Assembly: GCA_035550055.1 (NCBI GenBank)
Contig: DASZRO010000014.1
Location: 1-36,904, forward strand
Direction: 5' to 3'
Length of the DNA: 36,904 nt
Source: Mycobacteriales bacterium
Lineage (GTDB): Bacteria > Actinomycetota > Actinomycetes > JAFAQI01
Positions within the stretch are counted from its first letter, which is position 1, and the number at the start of each line of letters is the position of its first letter. This document shows positions 15,141 through 22,750 of this stretch, piece by piece. The notes under the pieces are model-generated. The model was not told where the DNA came from. It worked only from the letters and a program-made list of their open reading frames with translations, and made no database searches. A program made the translations under genes and the position numbers.

Positions 15141-15162
15141 ACGGTACCGCCCGTGACAGCAT
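15141..15162. promoter_or_regulatory. face-to-face promoters of the prim-pol gene and msrB
   Basis: The 34-base gap holds two leaderless-type -10 elements. TACCGT on the minus strand (15141-15146) lies 6 bases before the prim-pol ATG, and CAGCAT on the plus strand (15157-15162) lies 6 bases before the msrB ATG. The first overlaps a perfect 8-bp palindrome, CGGTACCG (15142-15149). The two promoters must compete for space. Confidence 0.5.
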
Positions 15163-15168
15163 CGAGGC

Positions 15169-15570
15169 ATGACACACGAGGTCGAGAAGACGGACGAGCA
15201 ATGGCGGGCTGAGCTCTCCCCGGAGGAGTACGCCGTACTCCGTCAGGCGGGCACCGAACGCCCCGGGACCGGACCGCTGCTGCACGAGCACCGCACCGGC
15301 ATCTTCCGCTGCCGGGCCTGCGGCAACGTGCTGTTCATGAGCGACACCAAGTTCGAGTCCGGCAGCGGCTGGCCGTCGTTCTACGACCCGGCGAACTCCG
15401 ATGCCGTCGAGCTGCTCGACGACAGCTCCCACGGCATGAAGCGCACCGAGGTCCGCTGCAAGCGGTGCGGGTCTCACCTCGGCCACGTCTTCGACGACGC
15501 GCCACAGACGCCGACCGGCGAGCGCTACTGCATGAACAGCCTCAGCCTGACCTTCGACCCGGCCGACTGA
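15169..15570 (+). CDS. msrB: peptide methionine-R-sulfoxide reductase
   Basis: The 133-residue protein has full MsrB signatures: zinc cysteines C48/C51 (CRAC) and C97/C100 (CKRC), the substrate-pocket motif GSGWPSF at 65-71, HLGHVFDD, and the catalytic Cys121 in RYCMNSLSL. It reduces methionine-R-sulfoxide in proteins with electrons from thioredoxin and acts in the cytoplasm. A classical resolving cysteine near residue 65 is absent (Ser/Gly there), so recycling may occur directly or through another thiol. The ATG is preceded by CAGCAT at 6 bases (leaderless). It is divergent from the prim-pol gene and convergent with hemQ across a long hairpin. Confidence 0.95.
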   Translation: MTHEVEKTDEQWRAELSPEEYAVLRQAGTERPGTGPLLHEHRTGIFRCRACGNVLFMSDTKFESGSGWPSFYDPANSDAVELLDDSSHGMKRTEVRCKRCGSHLGHVFDDAPQTPTGERYCMNSLSLTFDPAD

Positions 15571-15577
15571 CCCCGTC

Positions 15578-15632
15578 GAGCCCTACGTTGTTGGTCTTTC
15601 AGCGCCCGCGAAAGACCAACAACGTTGGGCTC
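15578..15632. terminator. bidirectional hairpin terminator between msrB and hemQ
   Basis: Arms of 23 bases (15578-15600 and 15610-15632) pair with one mismatch around a 9-base loop. The left arm begins GAGCCCTACG and ends GTCTTTC. It sits between the converging stop codons of msrB (15570) and hemQ (15661). It is the longest stem in the window and very likely terminates both transcripts. Confidence 0.78.
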
Positions 15633-15660
15633 GGCGAGAGGGGGTCGGGCGAGAAGGGGG

Positions 15661-16368
15661 TCAGGGGAGGGCGGCGACCAGCTCGGCCGGCGACTTGCGG
15701 GCGCCCGGGTAGAACGGGATCTCCAGGCGGGTGTGCCGCCGTGCGGTGGCCGCACGAAGCTCGCGCATCAGGTCGACGATGCGGTGCATCTCGTCGGCTT
15801 CGAAGGCCAGCACCCACTCGTAGTCACCGAGCGCGAAGGCCGCGACCGTGTTGGCGCGTACGTCGGCGTACTCCCGGGCCATCTTCCCGTGCTCGGCGAG
15901 CATGAAGCGCCGCTCCTCGTCGGGCAGCAGGTACCACTCGTAGGACCGGTTGAACGGATACACGCTGACGTAGCGCTTGGGCTCCTCACCGGCGAGGTAC
16001 GCCGGCACGTGGCTCTTGTTGAACTCGGCCGGGCGGTGCAACGCCATCGCCGACCAGACCGGCTCGCACGACCTGCCGAGGGCACTCGCCCGGAACCGCG
16101 ACCACGCCTCCTGGAGGTCGTCCGACGTCGGCGCCACCCACCACAGCATCAGGTCGGCGTCCGCACGGAAGCCGCTCACGTCGTAGAGGCCGCGGGTGAC
16201 GACCCCCTTCTCTTCGAGCTGCTCGAGCAGGGTGTCCAGATCCCGGGCGACGCCGTCTCGACCGTCCGCCGCCAGCCGGTCGGTGACCTTGAACACCGAC
16301 CACATCGTGTAGCTGATCGTCTCGTTGAGATCCTTGGCCCGCTTACCCGGTGACCGCCCGTCTGCCAT
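15661..16368 (-). CDS. hemQ: coproheme decarboxylase HemQ/ChdC (chlorite dismutase family)
   Basis: The 235-residue protein matches actinobacterial HemQ in length and residues. The proximal haem ligand is His160 (MLAEHGKM), the likely catalytic Tyr is Tyr137 ([12 protein letters not shown]), and the distal His is His120 (NKSHVPAY). Positions were placed by comparison with the Corynebacterium enzyme from memory. It converts coproheme to haem b with hydrogen peroxide, the last step of the coproporphyrin-dependent pathway. ATG 16368 is supported by GACAAT ending 6 bases upstream. The upstream haem genes hemE and hemY lie on the same strand but are separated from it by an opposing lipoprotein gene, so hemQ has its own promoter. 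Confidence 0.95.
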   Translation of the reverse strand: MADGRSPGKRAKDLNETISYTMWSVFKVTDRLAADGRDGVARDLDTLLEQLEEKGVVTRGLYDVSGFRADADLMLWWVAPTSDDLQEAWSRFRASALGRSCEPVWSAMALHRPAEFNKSHVPAYLAGEEPKRYVSVYPFNRSYEWYLLPDEERRFMLAEHGKMAREYADVRANTVAAFALGDYEWVLAFEADEMHRIVDLMRELRAATARRHTRLEIPFYPGARKSPAELVAALP

Positions 16369-16374
16369 GTCTTC

Positions 16375-16397
16375 ATTGTCGCCCCGCGGGGCAGACT
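16375..16397. promoter_or_regulatory. face-to-face promoters of hemQ and the PQQ-lipoprotein gene around a palindrome
   Basis: Within 35 bases, GACAAT (minus strand, 16375-16380) lies 6 bases before the hemQ ATG, and CAGACT (plus strand, 16392-16397) lies 6 bases before the lipoprotein ATG. Between them is a perfect 12-bp palindrome, GCCCCGCGGGGC (16381-16392). A dimeric regulator bound there would touch both promoters. Both -10 elements and the palindrome are read directly; the operator role is inferred. Confidence 0.5.
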
Positions 16398-16403
16398 CAT
16401 CCC

Positions 16404-17786
16404 ATGCGACGTACCGGCTTGCTGCTCGCGGTGGCCCCACTCGCCCTGGTGATCGCGTGTTCCACCGGCACCGGCACCGGCACCGCCAACCACGACACCG
16501 CGACCCTCGGCGCGCCCGCGCACTACTCGAACTGGCCGAACTTCCACAACACCGCCAGCAAGAGCGGCGTGGCGAACGGGCCGGTGACGCTGCCGCTGCA
16601 CACCGCCTGGCACCGCAAGCTCGACGGCGCGGTGTGGAGCGAGCCGGTGATCGGCGACGACGTGCTGATCGCCGCAACCGAGCGCAACTCCGTCTACGGG
16701 CTCAACCCGCAGACCGGCAAGATCCTCTGGCACCAGAAGCTGGCACTCGCCGAACCCGGCTCGTCACAGCCGTGCGGGGACATCGACCCGATCGGCATCA
16801 CCGGAAGCCCGGCGTTCGATCCGGCGACCGGGTCGGTGTTCGTCGTCGACACCTCTCCCAGCGGCCACCACACCGTCTGGTCGCTGTCCGCCAAGACCGG
16901 CAAGCGCAACTGGCACCGCAACGGCGACGTCGACCGCCACCGCGACATGAACGCCGAGCAGCAGCGGGCGGCGCTGGTCGTCATCGACCATCGGGTGATC
17001 GTCACCTACGGGGCGCACGCCGGCGACTGCGGCAACTACGTCGGGCTGGCCGTCTCGATCCCGACGAACGGCAGGGGCCCGACGCCGCACTACGCCGTAC
17101 CCAACGCGCGCGGCGCCGGGATGTGGGGACCGGCCGGGCCGGTCGAGGCGTACGACGGCAACGTGCTCACGCCCACCGCCAACGGGTCGAACCGCACCGG
17201 CGGCACCTGGGACCACAGCGACGGCGTGATCGAGCTCGACCCGACGACGATGCACTACGTCCGCGGCTGGGCACCGACCAACTGGGAGCAGGGCGACGCT
17301 GACGACTTGAGTCTCGGCTCCACCTCACCGGTCCGGGTCGCCGGTGACTACGTCGTCGGCGGCAAGCGCGGCGAGGTGTGGCTGCTCGCGCCGGACCTCG
17401 GCGGCGTCGGCGGCCAGCTCGACACCCTCGGCGGCGACAACTACTGCAACGCCTTCGGCGGCATCGCCGCGCGCGGCGACACTGCGATCATCCCGTGCAA
17501 GAACTTCAGCAAGCCGCACAGCCTGCTCGCGGTGACGGTGAGCAACGGCAAGCTGCACCAGAAGTGGGACACGAGCGGCCTGTACGGCGCGCCGGTCATC
17601 GCCGGCCAGCGGGTGTTCGTCGCCGACCTCGACAGCGGATCACTGAAAGTGCTGTCGCTGCAGACCGGTCACGTCATCGCGTCGATCCCGGTCGGCCCCC
17701 TCGCGACCTTCCCCTCCGAGGTCGTCGACGGCAACCACGTGTTCGTCCCGACGTTGTCCGGGATCACCGCCCTGCGCGGCTCCTGA
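16404..17786 (+). CDS. lipoprotein with PQQ-type beta-propeller
   Basis: The 460-residue protein has a lipoprotein signal ([14 protein letters not shown], lipobox Cys19) followed by a short TG-repeat linker encoded by a 6-bp tandem repeat (ACCGGC three times, 16464-16481). The rest shows repeated propeller blades of the PQQ-like/pyrrolo-quinoline quinone repeat type: [33 protein letters not shown], then [14 protein letters not shown] and [29 protein letters not shown]. The fold scaffolds many extracellular functions (BamB-like, dehydrogenase-like); the residues for PQQ binding cannot be judged. CAGACT ends 6 bases before the ATG. The gene sits against the haem operon: divergent from hemQ, with its last 23 bases overlapping the end of hemY. 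Confidence 0.88.
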   Translation: MRRTGLLLAVAPLALVIACSTGTGTGTANHDTATLGAPAHYSNWPNFHNTASKSGVANGPVTLPLHTAWHRKLDGAVWSEPVIGDDVLIAATERNSVYGLNPQTGKILWHQKLALAEPGSSQPCGDIDPIGITGSPAFDPATGSVFVVDTSPSGHHTVWSLSAKTGKRNWHRNGDVDRHRDMNAEQQRAALVVIDHRVIVTYGAHAGDCGNYVGLAVSIPTNGRGPTPHYAVPNARGAGMWGPAGPVEAYDGNVLTPTANGSNRTGGTWDHSDGVIELDPTTMHYVRGWAPTNWEQGDADDLSLGSTSPVRVAGDYVVGGKRGEVWLLAPDLGGVGGQLDTLGGDNYCNAFGGIAARGDTAIIPCKNFSKPHSLLAVTVSNGKLHQKWDTSGLYGAPVIAGQRVFVADLDSGSLKVLSLQTGHVIASIPVGPLATFPSEVVDGNHVFVPTLSGITALRGS

Positions 17787-19149
17787 GGTAGCCGCTCACC
17801 TGCTCGGCGGCGGACCGCGCGGAGGCGACGCATGCCGGCACTCCCACGCCTTGATAGGTCGCCCCGCACACCGCCAGGCCGGGCTGCTCCGCGACCGCCG
17901 TCCGGATCCGCGCGACCCGGTCCAGGTGCCCGACGGCATACTGCGGCAACGCGCCGCCCCACCGGCTGACCTTGGCATCGATCGGCTGGCCCGCGAAGCC
18001 GGCGTATGCGGTGAGCTCCGCCACTGCGTCCGCGACGAGGTCGTCGTCGTCGCGTTGCAGGACCGCGGCGTCGCCGTGCCGCCCGAACGAGCATCGCGCG
18101 ACGACGACCTCCCTGCCGGACAGATGCGGCCACTTCGCGGAGGACAAGGTGACCGCCTTGACGGGCCTGCCCGCGATGGCAGGAACGAGATACCCGCTGA
18201 TGTCGGCGCGCCCGCCGTCCGCGGCGCGCCACGCGGTCGTCACGATCGCCAGGCTGGCGGCATCGATCGCGGCCAGCTCACGGGCCGCCGCGGGAACGTC
18301 GGCGGCCAGCAGCCTGCCGGCGGGGCTGGCGGGTGTCGCGACCACCACCGCGGCGACGTCGAGTGCCTGCTCGGCGTTCGTCGCCCCGTGCACGACGCGC
18401 CAGCCGTCCGTGGTGCGGCTCAGGCCACGAACCGGCGAGCCGACCGCGATCTCGCCGCCGTGGCGGGCCAGTGAAGCGGCTAGCGCCCCCGGCAAGGTGC
18501 CGAGCCCGTCGCGCAACGTGGCGAACACCGGCTGATCCGACGGCGGCCCGGCGACGATCGCCCGCCGTACCGCGCGCAACGCGGATCGCTCGGTACGCGG
18601 CACCTGCGGCAGCGTCGCCGCGAGCGACAGCTCGTCGGCGCGCCCGGCGTAGACGCCGCCGAGCATCGGGTCGAGCAGGCGATCGACGACCGCCGAACCG
18701 AACCGCCGGCGGGCCCACAACCCGACGGCGATGTCCTCGCCGGGTGGCTCGCCGGGCAACCACGCGTCGGCGCGCGCCCGCGCGACCTCAGCGGCGGACA
18801 GCACGCCGCGCAACGCGGCGACGTCGCTGGGCAGGCCCATCACGGTCCGTGCCGGCATGGGGCGCAGCTCGCCGCGGGCCCAGACCGCGGCCCGCATCGT
18901 CTGCGGCGACACCAGCCCGGCGTCGAGCCCGAGCGAGGCGACGAGGTCGGCCGCCTCCGGACGGCGTACCAGGAAGGCTTCCGCGCCCTCGTCGACCGCG
19001 ACGCCGCCGACCTCGCAGGTGCGCAGCTTCCCGCCGATCTGACGGCTGCCCTCGAGCAGCGTGACGCCGACGCCGGTGCTCGCGATCGCGTCCGCCGCCG
19101 CGAGCCCGGCGATCCCGCCGCCGATGACGGCAACGGTCGTTGCGGTCAC
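17764..19149 (-). CDS. hemY: coproporphyrinogen III oxidase HemY/CgoX
   Basis: The 461-residue flavoprotein begins with the FAD-binding motif [15 protein letters not shown] and has the second oxidase signature GVDEGAEAF-like ([16 protein letters not shown]). It ends with a C-terminal FAD-site region ([21 protein letters not shown]). In Gram-positive bacteria this enzyme oxidises coproporphyrinogen III to coproporphyrin III with oxygen. GTG 19149 overlaps the hemE stop as GTGA, so the two are translationally coupled. Its last 23 bases overlap the end of the opposing lipoprotein gene, leaving no room for an intergenic terminator. Confidence 0.94.
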   Translation of the reverse strand: MTATTVAVIGGGIAGLAAADAIASTGVGVTLLEGSRQIGGKLRTCEVGGVAVDEGAEAFLVRRPEAADLVASLGLDAGLVSPQTMRAAVWARGELRPMPARTVMGLPSDVAALRGVLSAAEVARARADAWLPGEPPGEDIAVGLWARRRFGSAVVDRLLDPMLGGVYAGRADELSLAATLPQVPRTERSALRAVRRAIVAGPPSDQPVFATLRDGLGTLPGALAASLARHGGEIAVGSPVRGLSRTTDGWRVVHGATNAEQALDVAAVVVATPASPAGRLLAADVPAAARELAAIDAASLAIVTTAWRAADGGRADISGYLVPAIAGRPVKAVTLSSAKWPHLSGREVVVARCSFGRHGDAAVLQRDDDDLVADAVAELTAYAGFAGQPIDAKVSRWGGALPQYAVGHLDRVARIRTAVAEQPGLAVCGATYQGVGVPACVASARSAAEQVSGYLRSRAGR

Positions 19150-20177
19150 GAGCCGGCGGTCTCGTGATGGACGAGGTCGACGACCCGCGCCAGCGCATCC
19201 GGATCGGTGTCGGGAAGTACGCCGTGCCCGAGGTTGAAGACGTGTCCGGCCGCGTGGCGGGCGGCGCGCAACACCTCACGCACCCGCTGGGCGGTCGCCT
19301 CCCACGGCGCGAACACCGCCGCCGGGTCGAGGTTTCCCTGCAGCACGACTCCGGACCCGACTCGGGTGGCCGCCTGGTCGAGCGGCACCCGCCAGTCGAC
19401 ACCGACCACGTCGGCGCCCGCGGCCGCCATGAGTCCGAGCAGCTCGCCGGTGTCGACACCGAAATGGATCCGCGGCACACCTTCGACCGACTCGAGCACC
19501 CGGCGGCTGTGCGGGAGGACGTAGCGCTCGTAGTCGGCCGCCGACAGCGAACCCGCCCACGAGTCGAACAGCTGCACCGCGCTCGCGCCGGCGTCCACCT
19601 GGACCCGCAGGAAGGTCGCGGCGACGTCGGCGAGCCGGCCGGCCAGCGCGTGCCAGAGGTCCTCGTCGCCGTACATCAACGCCTTGGTGCGGGCGTGGTC
19701 GCGGCTCGGGCCGCCTTCGACCAGGTAGGAGGCGAGGGTGAAGGGCGCTCCGGCGAAGCCGATCAGCGGCGTCGCGCCCAGCTCACCGACCAGGCCCTCG
19801 ACCGCCTGGGCGACCGGCGCGACGTCGTCGGGCTCCAGGCGTGGCAGCGCGGCGACCGCGGCCGGGTCGCGGACCGGGTTCGCGACGACCGGGCCCACTC
19901 CCGCGACGATGTCGAGGTCGTAGCCGGCCGCCTTGAGCGGCAGCACGATGTCGCTGTAGAGGATCGCGGCGTCCACCCCGTAGCGCCGGACCGGCTGCAT
20001 CGTGATCTCGACGACGAGGTCCGGGCGCAGGCAGGACTCGAGCATCCCGACGCCTTCTCGCACCTTGCGGTACTCGGGCAGGCTGCGGCCGGCCTGGCGC
20101 ATGAACCAGACCGGCGTGTGCGGCGCCGGCAGTCCGCGACAGGCCGCAAGAAACGCGCTGTCAGCGACCCCGGGCAT
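19146..20177 (-). CDS. hemE: uroporphyrinogen decarboxylase
   Basis: The 343-residue protein has all UroD signatures: [24 protein letters not shown] (catalytic Asp), [12 protein letters not shown], the mid-protein QLFDSWAG, and [12 protein letters not shown] near the end. It decarboxylates uroporphyrinogen III to coproporphyrinogen III in the cytoplasm, feeding hemY in the same operon. ATG 20177 is supported by CAGCAT ending 6 bases upstream, so the operon is probably leaderless. The stop codon overlaps the hemY start (GTGA). Confidence 0.96.
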   Translation of the reverse strand: MPGVADSAFLAACRGLPAPHTPVWFMRQAGRSLPEYRKVREGVGMLESCLRPDLVVEITMQPVRRYGVDAAILYSDIVLPLKAAGYDLDIVAGVGPVVANPVRDPAAVAALPRLEPDDVAPVAQAVEGLVGELGATPLIGFAGAPFTLASYLVEGGPSRDHARTKALMYGDEDLWHALAGRLADVAATFLRVQVDAGASAVQLFDSWAGSLSAADYERYVLPHSRRVLESVEGVPRIHFGVDTGELLGLMAAAGADVVGVDWRVPLDQAATRVGSGVVLQGNLDPAAVFAPWEATAQRVREVLRAARHAAGHVFNLGHGVLPDTDPDALARVVDLVHHETAGS

Positions 20178-20183
20178 CCCACG

Positions 20184-20189
20184 ATGCTG
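20184..20189 (-). promoter_or_regulatory. probable -10 element of the hemE-hemY operon
   Basis: CAGCAT on the minus strand lies 6 bases before the hemE ATG, directly next to the stop codon (20190-20192) of the upstream DMT transporter gene. Only 12 bases separate the two genes, so the -35 region lies in the transporter coding sequence. Confidence 0.45.
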
Positions 20190-21026
20190 TCACGACGCGA
20201 TGAGCACCACTCCGGCCAGCGCTCCCACGACGCCGAACAGCTGCACCTTGGCCAGCCGTTCGGCGTGAACCGCCCGAGCGAGGAGCACGGTCATCGCCGG
20301 GTACAGCGACGACAGCACGGACACCACCGAGAGCAGGCCGTGACGCGTGGCGTAGGCGAACGTCGCGTTCGCGCCGACGTCGAACACGCCGACCACGAAC
20401 AGCATCGGGGCGTCGGCGAGCTCGACCCGCAATGACGTCGACGTCACACGGGCGATGACGATCATGAACGCGACCGCCGCGCCGCGCATCACGACGAGCG
20501 TCATCAGCGTGCTGTGCTCGGCGCCCCGCCCGATGGCGACGAAGACCACGCCGAAACCGACCGCAGCGAAGCCCGCGAGCCACAGCGGCCGCGCCGCCCC
20601 ACGGCGCTCGCCGCCACGATGCAGCTCCGGGCCGCTGGCGAAGATCACGCCGACGATCGCCACGACGATCCCGGCGATCTGCCAGACCGACGGGCGGTCA
20701 CCTTGGGCGAGGCCGACGACCACCGGTACGACGACCCCGGTGGCCGCGATCGGCGCCACGATGCCCATGGTCCCGGTCGCCAGCGCCTCGTAGAACGCCA
20801 CGATCCCGGCGGTTCCGGCCACCGCCCCGAGCAGCCCCCAGCCGGCGTACCCGTGGGCGCTGGTGACCGCTCCGGTGGCGAGGGCGGCGACCAGCACGCC
20901 GGCGAGTCCGATGAGCTCGCTGACCGCCGCAACAGTCACCGCCGGGCGACGTCGGGTGAGGGTGCCGCCGCAGAAATCGGAGGTACCCCACAGCGCGCTC
21001 GACACGAGCGCGAGCAGGATCCCCAC
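20190..21026 (-). CDS. EamA/DMT-superfamily transporter
   Basis: The 278-residue protein has ten hydrophobic segments in two EamA repeats of about 135 residues, and starts with the typical LLALVSSALWGTSDFCGG. The second repeat opens at WLAGFAAVGFGVVFVAIGRGAE. Members export or import amino acids, nucleosides or other metabolites, and the substrate is not inferable. GTG 21026 is chosen because TAGGTT (minus strand, 21034-21039) lies 7 bases upstream and the first helix begins at residue 2. It is divergent from the DUF3000 gene and lies 12 bases upstream of hemE. Confidence 0.85.
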   Translation of the reverse strand: MGILLALVSSALWGTSDFCGGTLTRRRPAVTVAAVSELIGLAGVLVAALATGAVTSAHGYAGWGLLGAVAGTAGIVAFYEALATGTMGIVAPIAATGVVVPVVVGLAQGDRPSVWQIAGIVVAIVGVIFASGPELHRGGERRGAARPLWLAGFAAVGFGVVFVAIGRGAEHSTLMTLVVMRGAAVAFMIVIARVTSTSLRVELADAPMLFVVGVFDVGANATFAYATRHGLLSVVSVLSSLYPAMTVLLARAVHAERLAKVQLFGVVGALAGVVLIAS

Positions 21027-21033
21027 GCATCTC

Positions 21034-21103
21034 AACCTATGTCCCAACCCGCCGCCGACCCGGCGCGTGTCGCGGCGGCTGGGAGCGCCTCGACACCTAC
21101 AGT
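21034..21103. promoter_or_regulatory. divergent promoters of the DMT transporter and DUF3000 genes
   Basis: TAGGTT on the minus strand (21034-21039) is 7 bases before the transporter GTG. TACAGT on the plus strand (21098-21103) is 6 bases before the DUF3000 GTG. Both fit leaderless TAnnnT elements. The space between them is GC-rich and holds no other clear signal. Confidence 0.5.
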
Positions 21104-21109
21104 GGGCGC

Positions 21110-21703
21110 GTGTCGGTGGACCTGTCGGCATCGGCCGACCTGCCGCCTGCCTTTCGCGAGGCGCTGGCCGGCCTGTCGGCCGTGGAGCTCCGGCCCGAGC
21201 TCGTCGTCCACGAGCTTCCGGCACCTCCCCGGCTGGCGCCGCACGCCATCGCGCTGCACGCATCGGTGATGTCCGGCGACGACGAGCTCGCCGAAGGCCG
21301 ACTGGTCCTGCTGCACGACCCCGACGGTCAGGAGGTGTGGGCCGGCGACACTCGCTGCGTCGCCTACGTCCAGGCCGGGGTCGAGGCGGACATCGCCAAC
21401 GACCCGATGCTGCTCGAGGTCGGCTGGTCCTGGCTCATGGAGGCACTCGAGTCAGCCGGAGCCGACTACGCGGCAGAAAGCGGCACCGTGACCCGCACCA
21501 CGTCGGAGCGCTTCGGCGCGATCAGCGAGCACCCGGTCGACTGCGACGTCGAGCTGCGAGCGTCCTGGTCGCCGCGCGGCGACCTCGGGCCGCACCTCGT
21601 CGCGTTCGGCGAGGTGCTGTGTGTCGCGGCAGGGTTGCCGCCGATGCCGCCGGGCGTCGTGGCGCTACCGCGGCGCCGTACGCCGAAGCGAGCCCGCCGC
21701 TAG
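21110..21703 (+). CDS. DUF3000 family protein
   Basis: The 197-residue protein matches the actinobacterial DUF3000 family, which lies next to hemE and RNase D in many genomes (Rv2680 position in M. tuberculosis, from memory). Typical family stretches are PPAFREALAGL at the start, RLAPHAIALHASV, GRLVLLHDPDGQEVWAGDTRCVAYVQA and EVGWSWLMEAL. No enzyme motif is visible and the function is unknown. GTG 21110 follows TACAGT by 6 bases. The gene ends in CTAG, and its TAG stop shares three bases with the antisense stop of the histidine kinase gene. Confidence 0.88.
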   Translation: MSVDLSASADLPPAFREALAGLSAVELRPELVVHELPAPPRLAPHAIALHASVMSGDDELAEGRLVLLHDPDGQEVWAGDTRCVAYVQAGVEADIANDPMLLEVGWSWLMEALESAGADYAAESGTVTRTTSERFGAISEHPVDCDVELRASWSPRGDLGPHLVAFGEVLCVAAGLPPMPPGVVALPRRRTPKRARR

Positions 21704-22743
21704 CCCGTCGCGGTGACGTCGCCGCTGGAGGCCTGGTCGGCGTGCGGCGGGTTGACCGGCGACGCGAGAGCGATCCCGGTTGCCGCCGACAGCCTCGGCA
21801 GCCGCAACGCGAGCGTGGTGCCGGCGCCCCGCCACGACGTCACGTCGAGCGCTCCGCCGACCAGGCGGGCGCGTTCGCGCAGCAGCCCGAGGCCGACGTG
21901 GCGGCCGCCGTCGGAGGTCACCGCCTCGGGCATGAAGCCGAGCCCCTGGTCGGCCACGACCGCGGTGACCCAGTTGTCGTCCACGTGGAGCTCGGCGCGC
22001 GCGGCGTCGACCTCTGCGTGCTTGACGACGTTGAGCAGCGCCTCCTGGAAGAACCGGTAGACCGTGATCGCGCTGACCAGCGGCAACGGATGCGGCTCCT
22101 CCGGCCAGCTCAGCGACACCTCGAGGCCGTAGCGGTTGCGCATGTCGTCGCGCAGCGCTGTCACTGCGCGGGCCAGGTCTCCGTCGCGCAGCGCCGGCGG
22201 CCGGGTGCGTGCCATCACGGCCCGCACCTGCTCCTCGGCTTCGGCGACCATGTCGACCGCCCGGCCGATGCTGCCCGGGTTGCGGCGGTCGTCGAGCAAC
22301 ACCCGCGCCATCGTCAGCGACTGGGCGACGGTGTCGTGGAGGTCGGCCGCCAGCTGCCCGCGTGCCGCCTCCTCTGCCCCCACCAGGCCCGACAGCAGCT
22401 CGTACATCCCGGCGCTGGCGGTCTCGGCGGCGCGGCGGTGCCGCTCGGCGATCTCGTCGGCCATCCGCACCCGGCGGTGCATGGCGTCGACCGCGCTGGC
22501 ACGCGCCTGCATCCGGCGTACCGCGCGCGAGACGTTGAACTCCGCGATCGCCGCGACGATCGCGATGACGACGGCGGCCGGGCAGCCGGCGAGCACGACC
22601 TCCCACAGCGGGCCGGACACGTGACCGGTGCCGCGCAGGATCTCCACCGACACGACGAGTACGCCGCCGGTGGCGCACAGGGTGAGCACGAAGACCAGCA
22701 GCGCCAACGGCATGCCGGTGCCCCGCATCCAACGCATCAGCAT
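21700..22743 (-). CDS. membrane sensor histidine kinase, NarX/DesK type
   Basis: The 347-residue protein has two transmembrane helices (about 11-36 and 46-67) with almost no extracellular loop. A coiled-coil helix region (about 70-120) follows, then the HisKA_3 dimerisation domain with the phospho-accepting His136 (AADLHDTVAQSL). The ATPase domain has its N box (RFFQEALLNVVKHAE), G1 box (DQGLGF) and G2 box (GLGLLRERARLVGG). It has no sensory domain of its own. The gene for a large membrane/GAF-like protein lies 7 bases upstream in the same operon and probably supplies the input. The likely partner is the divergent LuxR-type regulator at 24425-25105. The alternative start at 22737 cannot be excluded. 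Confidence 0.9.
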   Translation of the reverse strand: MLMRWMRGTGMPLALLVFVLTLCATGGVLVVSVEILRGTGHVSGPLWEVVLAGCPAAVVIAIVAAIAEFNVSRAVRRMQARASAVDAMHRRVRMADEIAERHRRAAETASAGMYELLSGLVGAEEAARGQLAADLHDTVAQSLTMARVLLDDRRNPGSIGRAVDMVAEAEEQVRAVMARTRPPALRDGDLARAVTALRDDMRNRYGLEVSLSWPEEPHPLPLVSAITVYRFFQEALLNVVKHAEVDAARAELHVDDNWVTAVVADQGLGFMPEAVTSDGGRHVGLGLLRERARLVGGALDVTSWRGAGTTLALRLPRLSAATGIALASPVNPPHADQASSGDVTATG

Positions 22744-22750
22744 CGGGCGC

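Noticed and set aside
10983-15632. Long palindromes as ends of an insertion sequence or miniature transposon
   Set aside because: The three palindromes differ in sequence, have no target-site duplications that I can see, enclose no transposase, and always sit between convergent stop codons.
16464-16481. ACCGGC tandem repeat as a phase-variable tract
   Set aside because: A 6-bp unit cannot shift the frame, and there are only three copies. It encodes a flexible TG linker after the lipobox.
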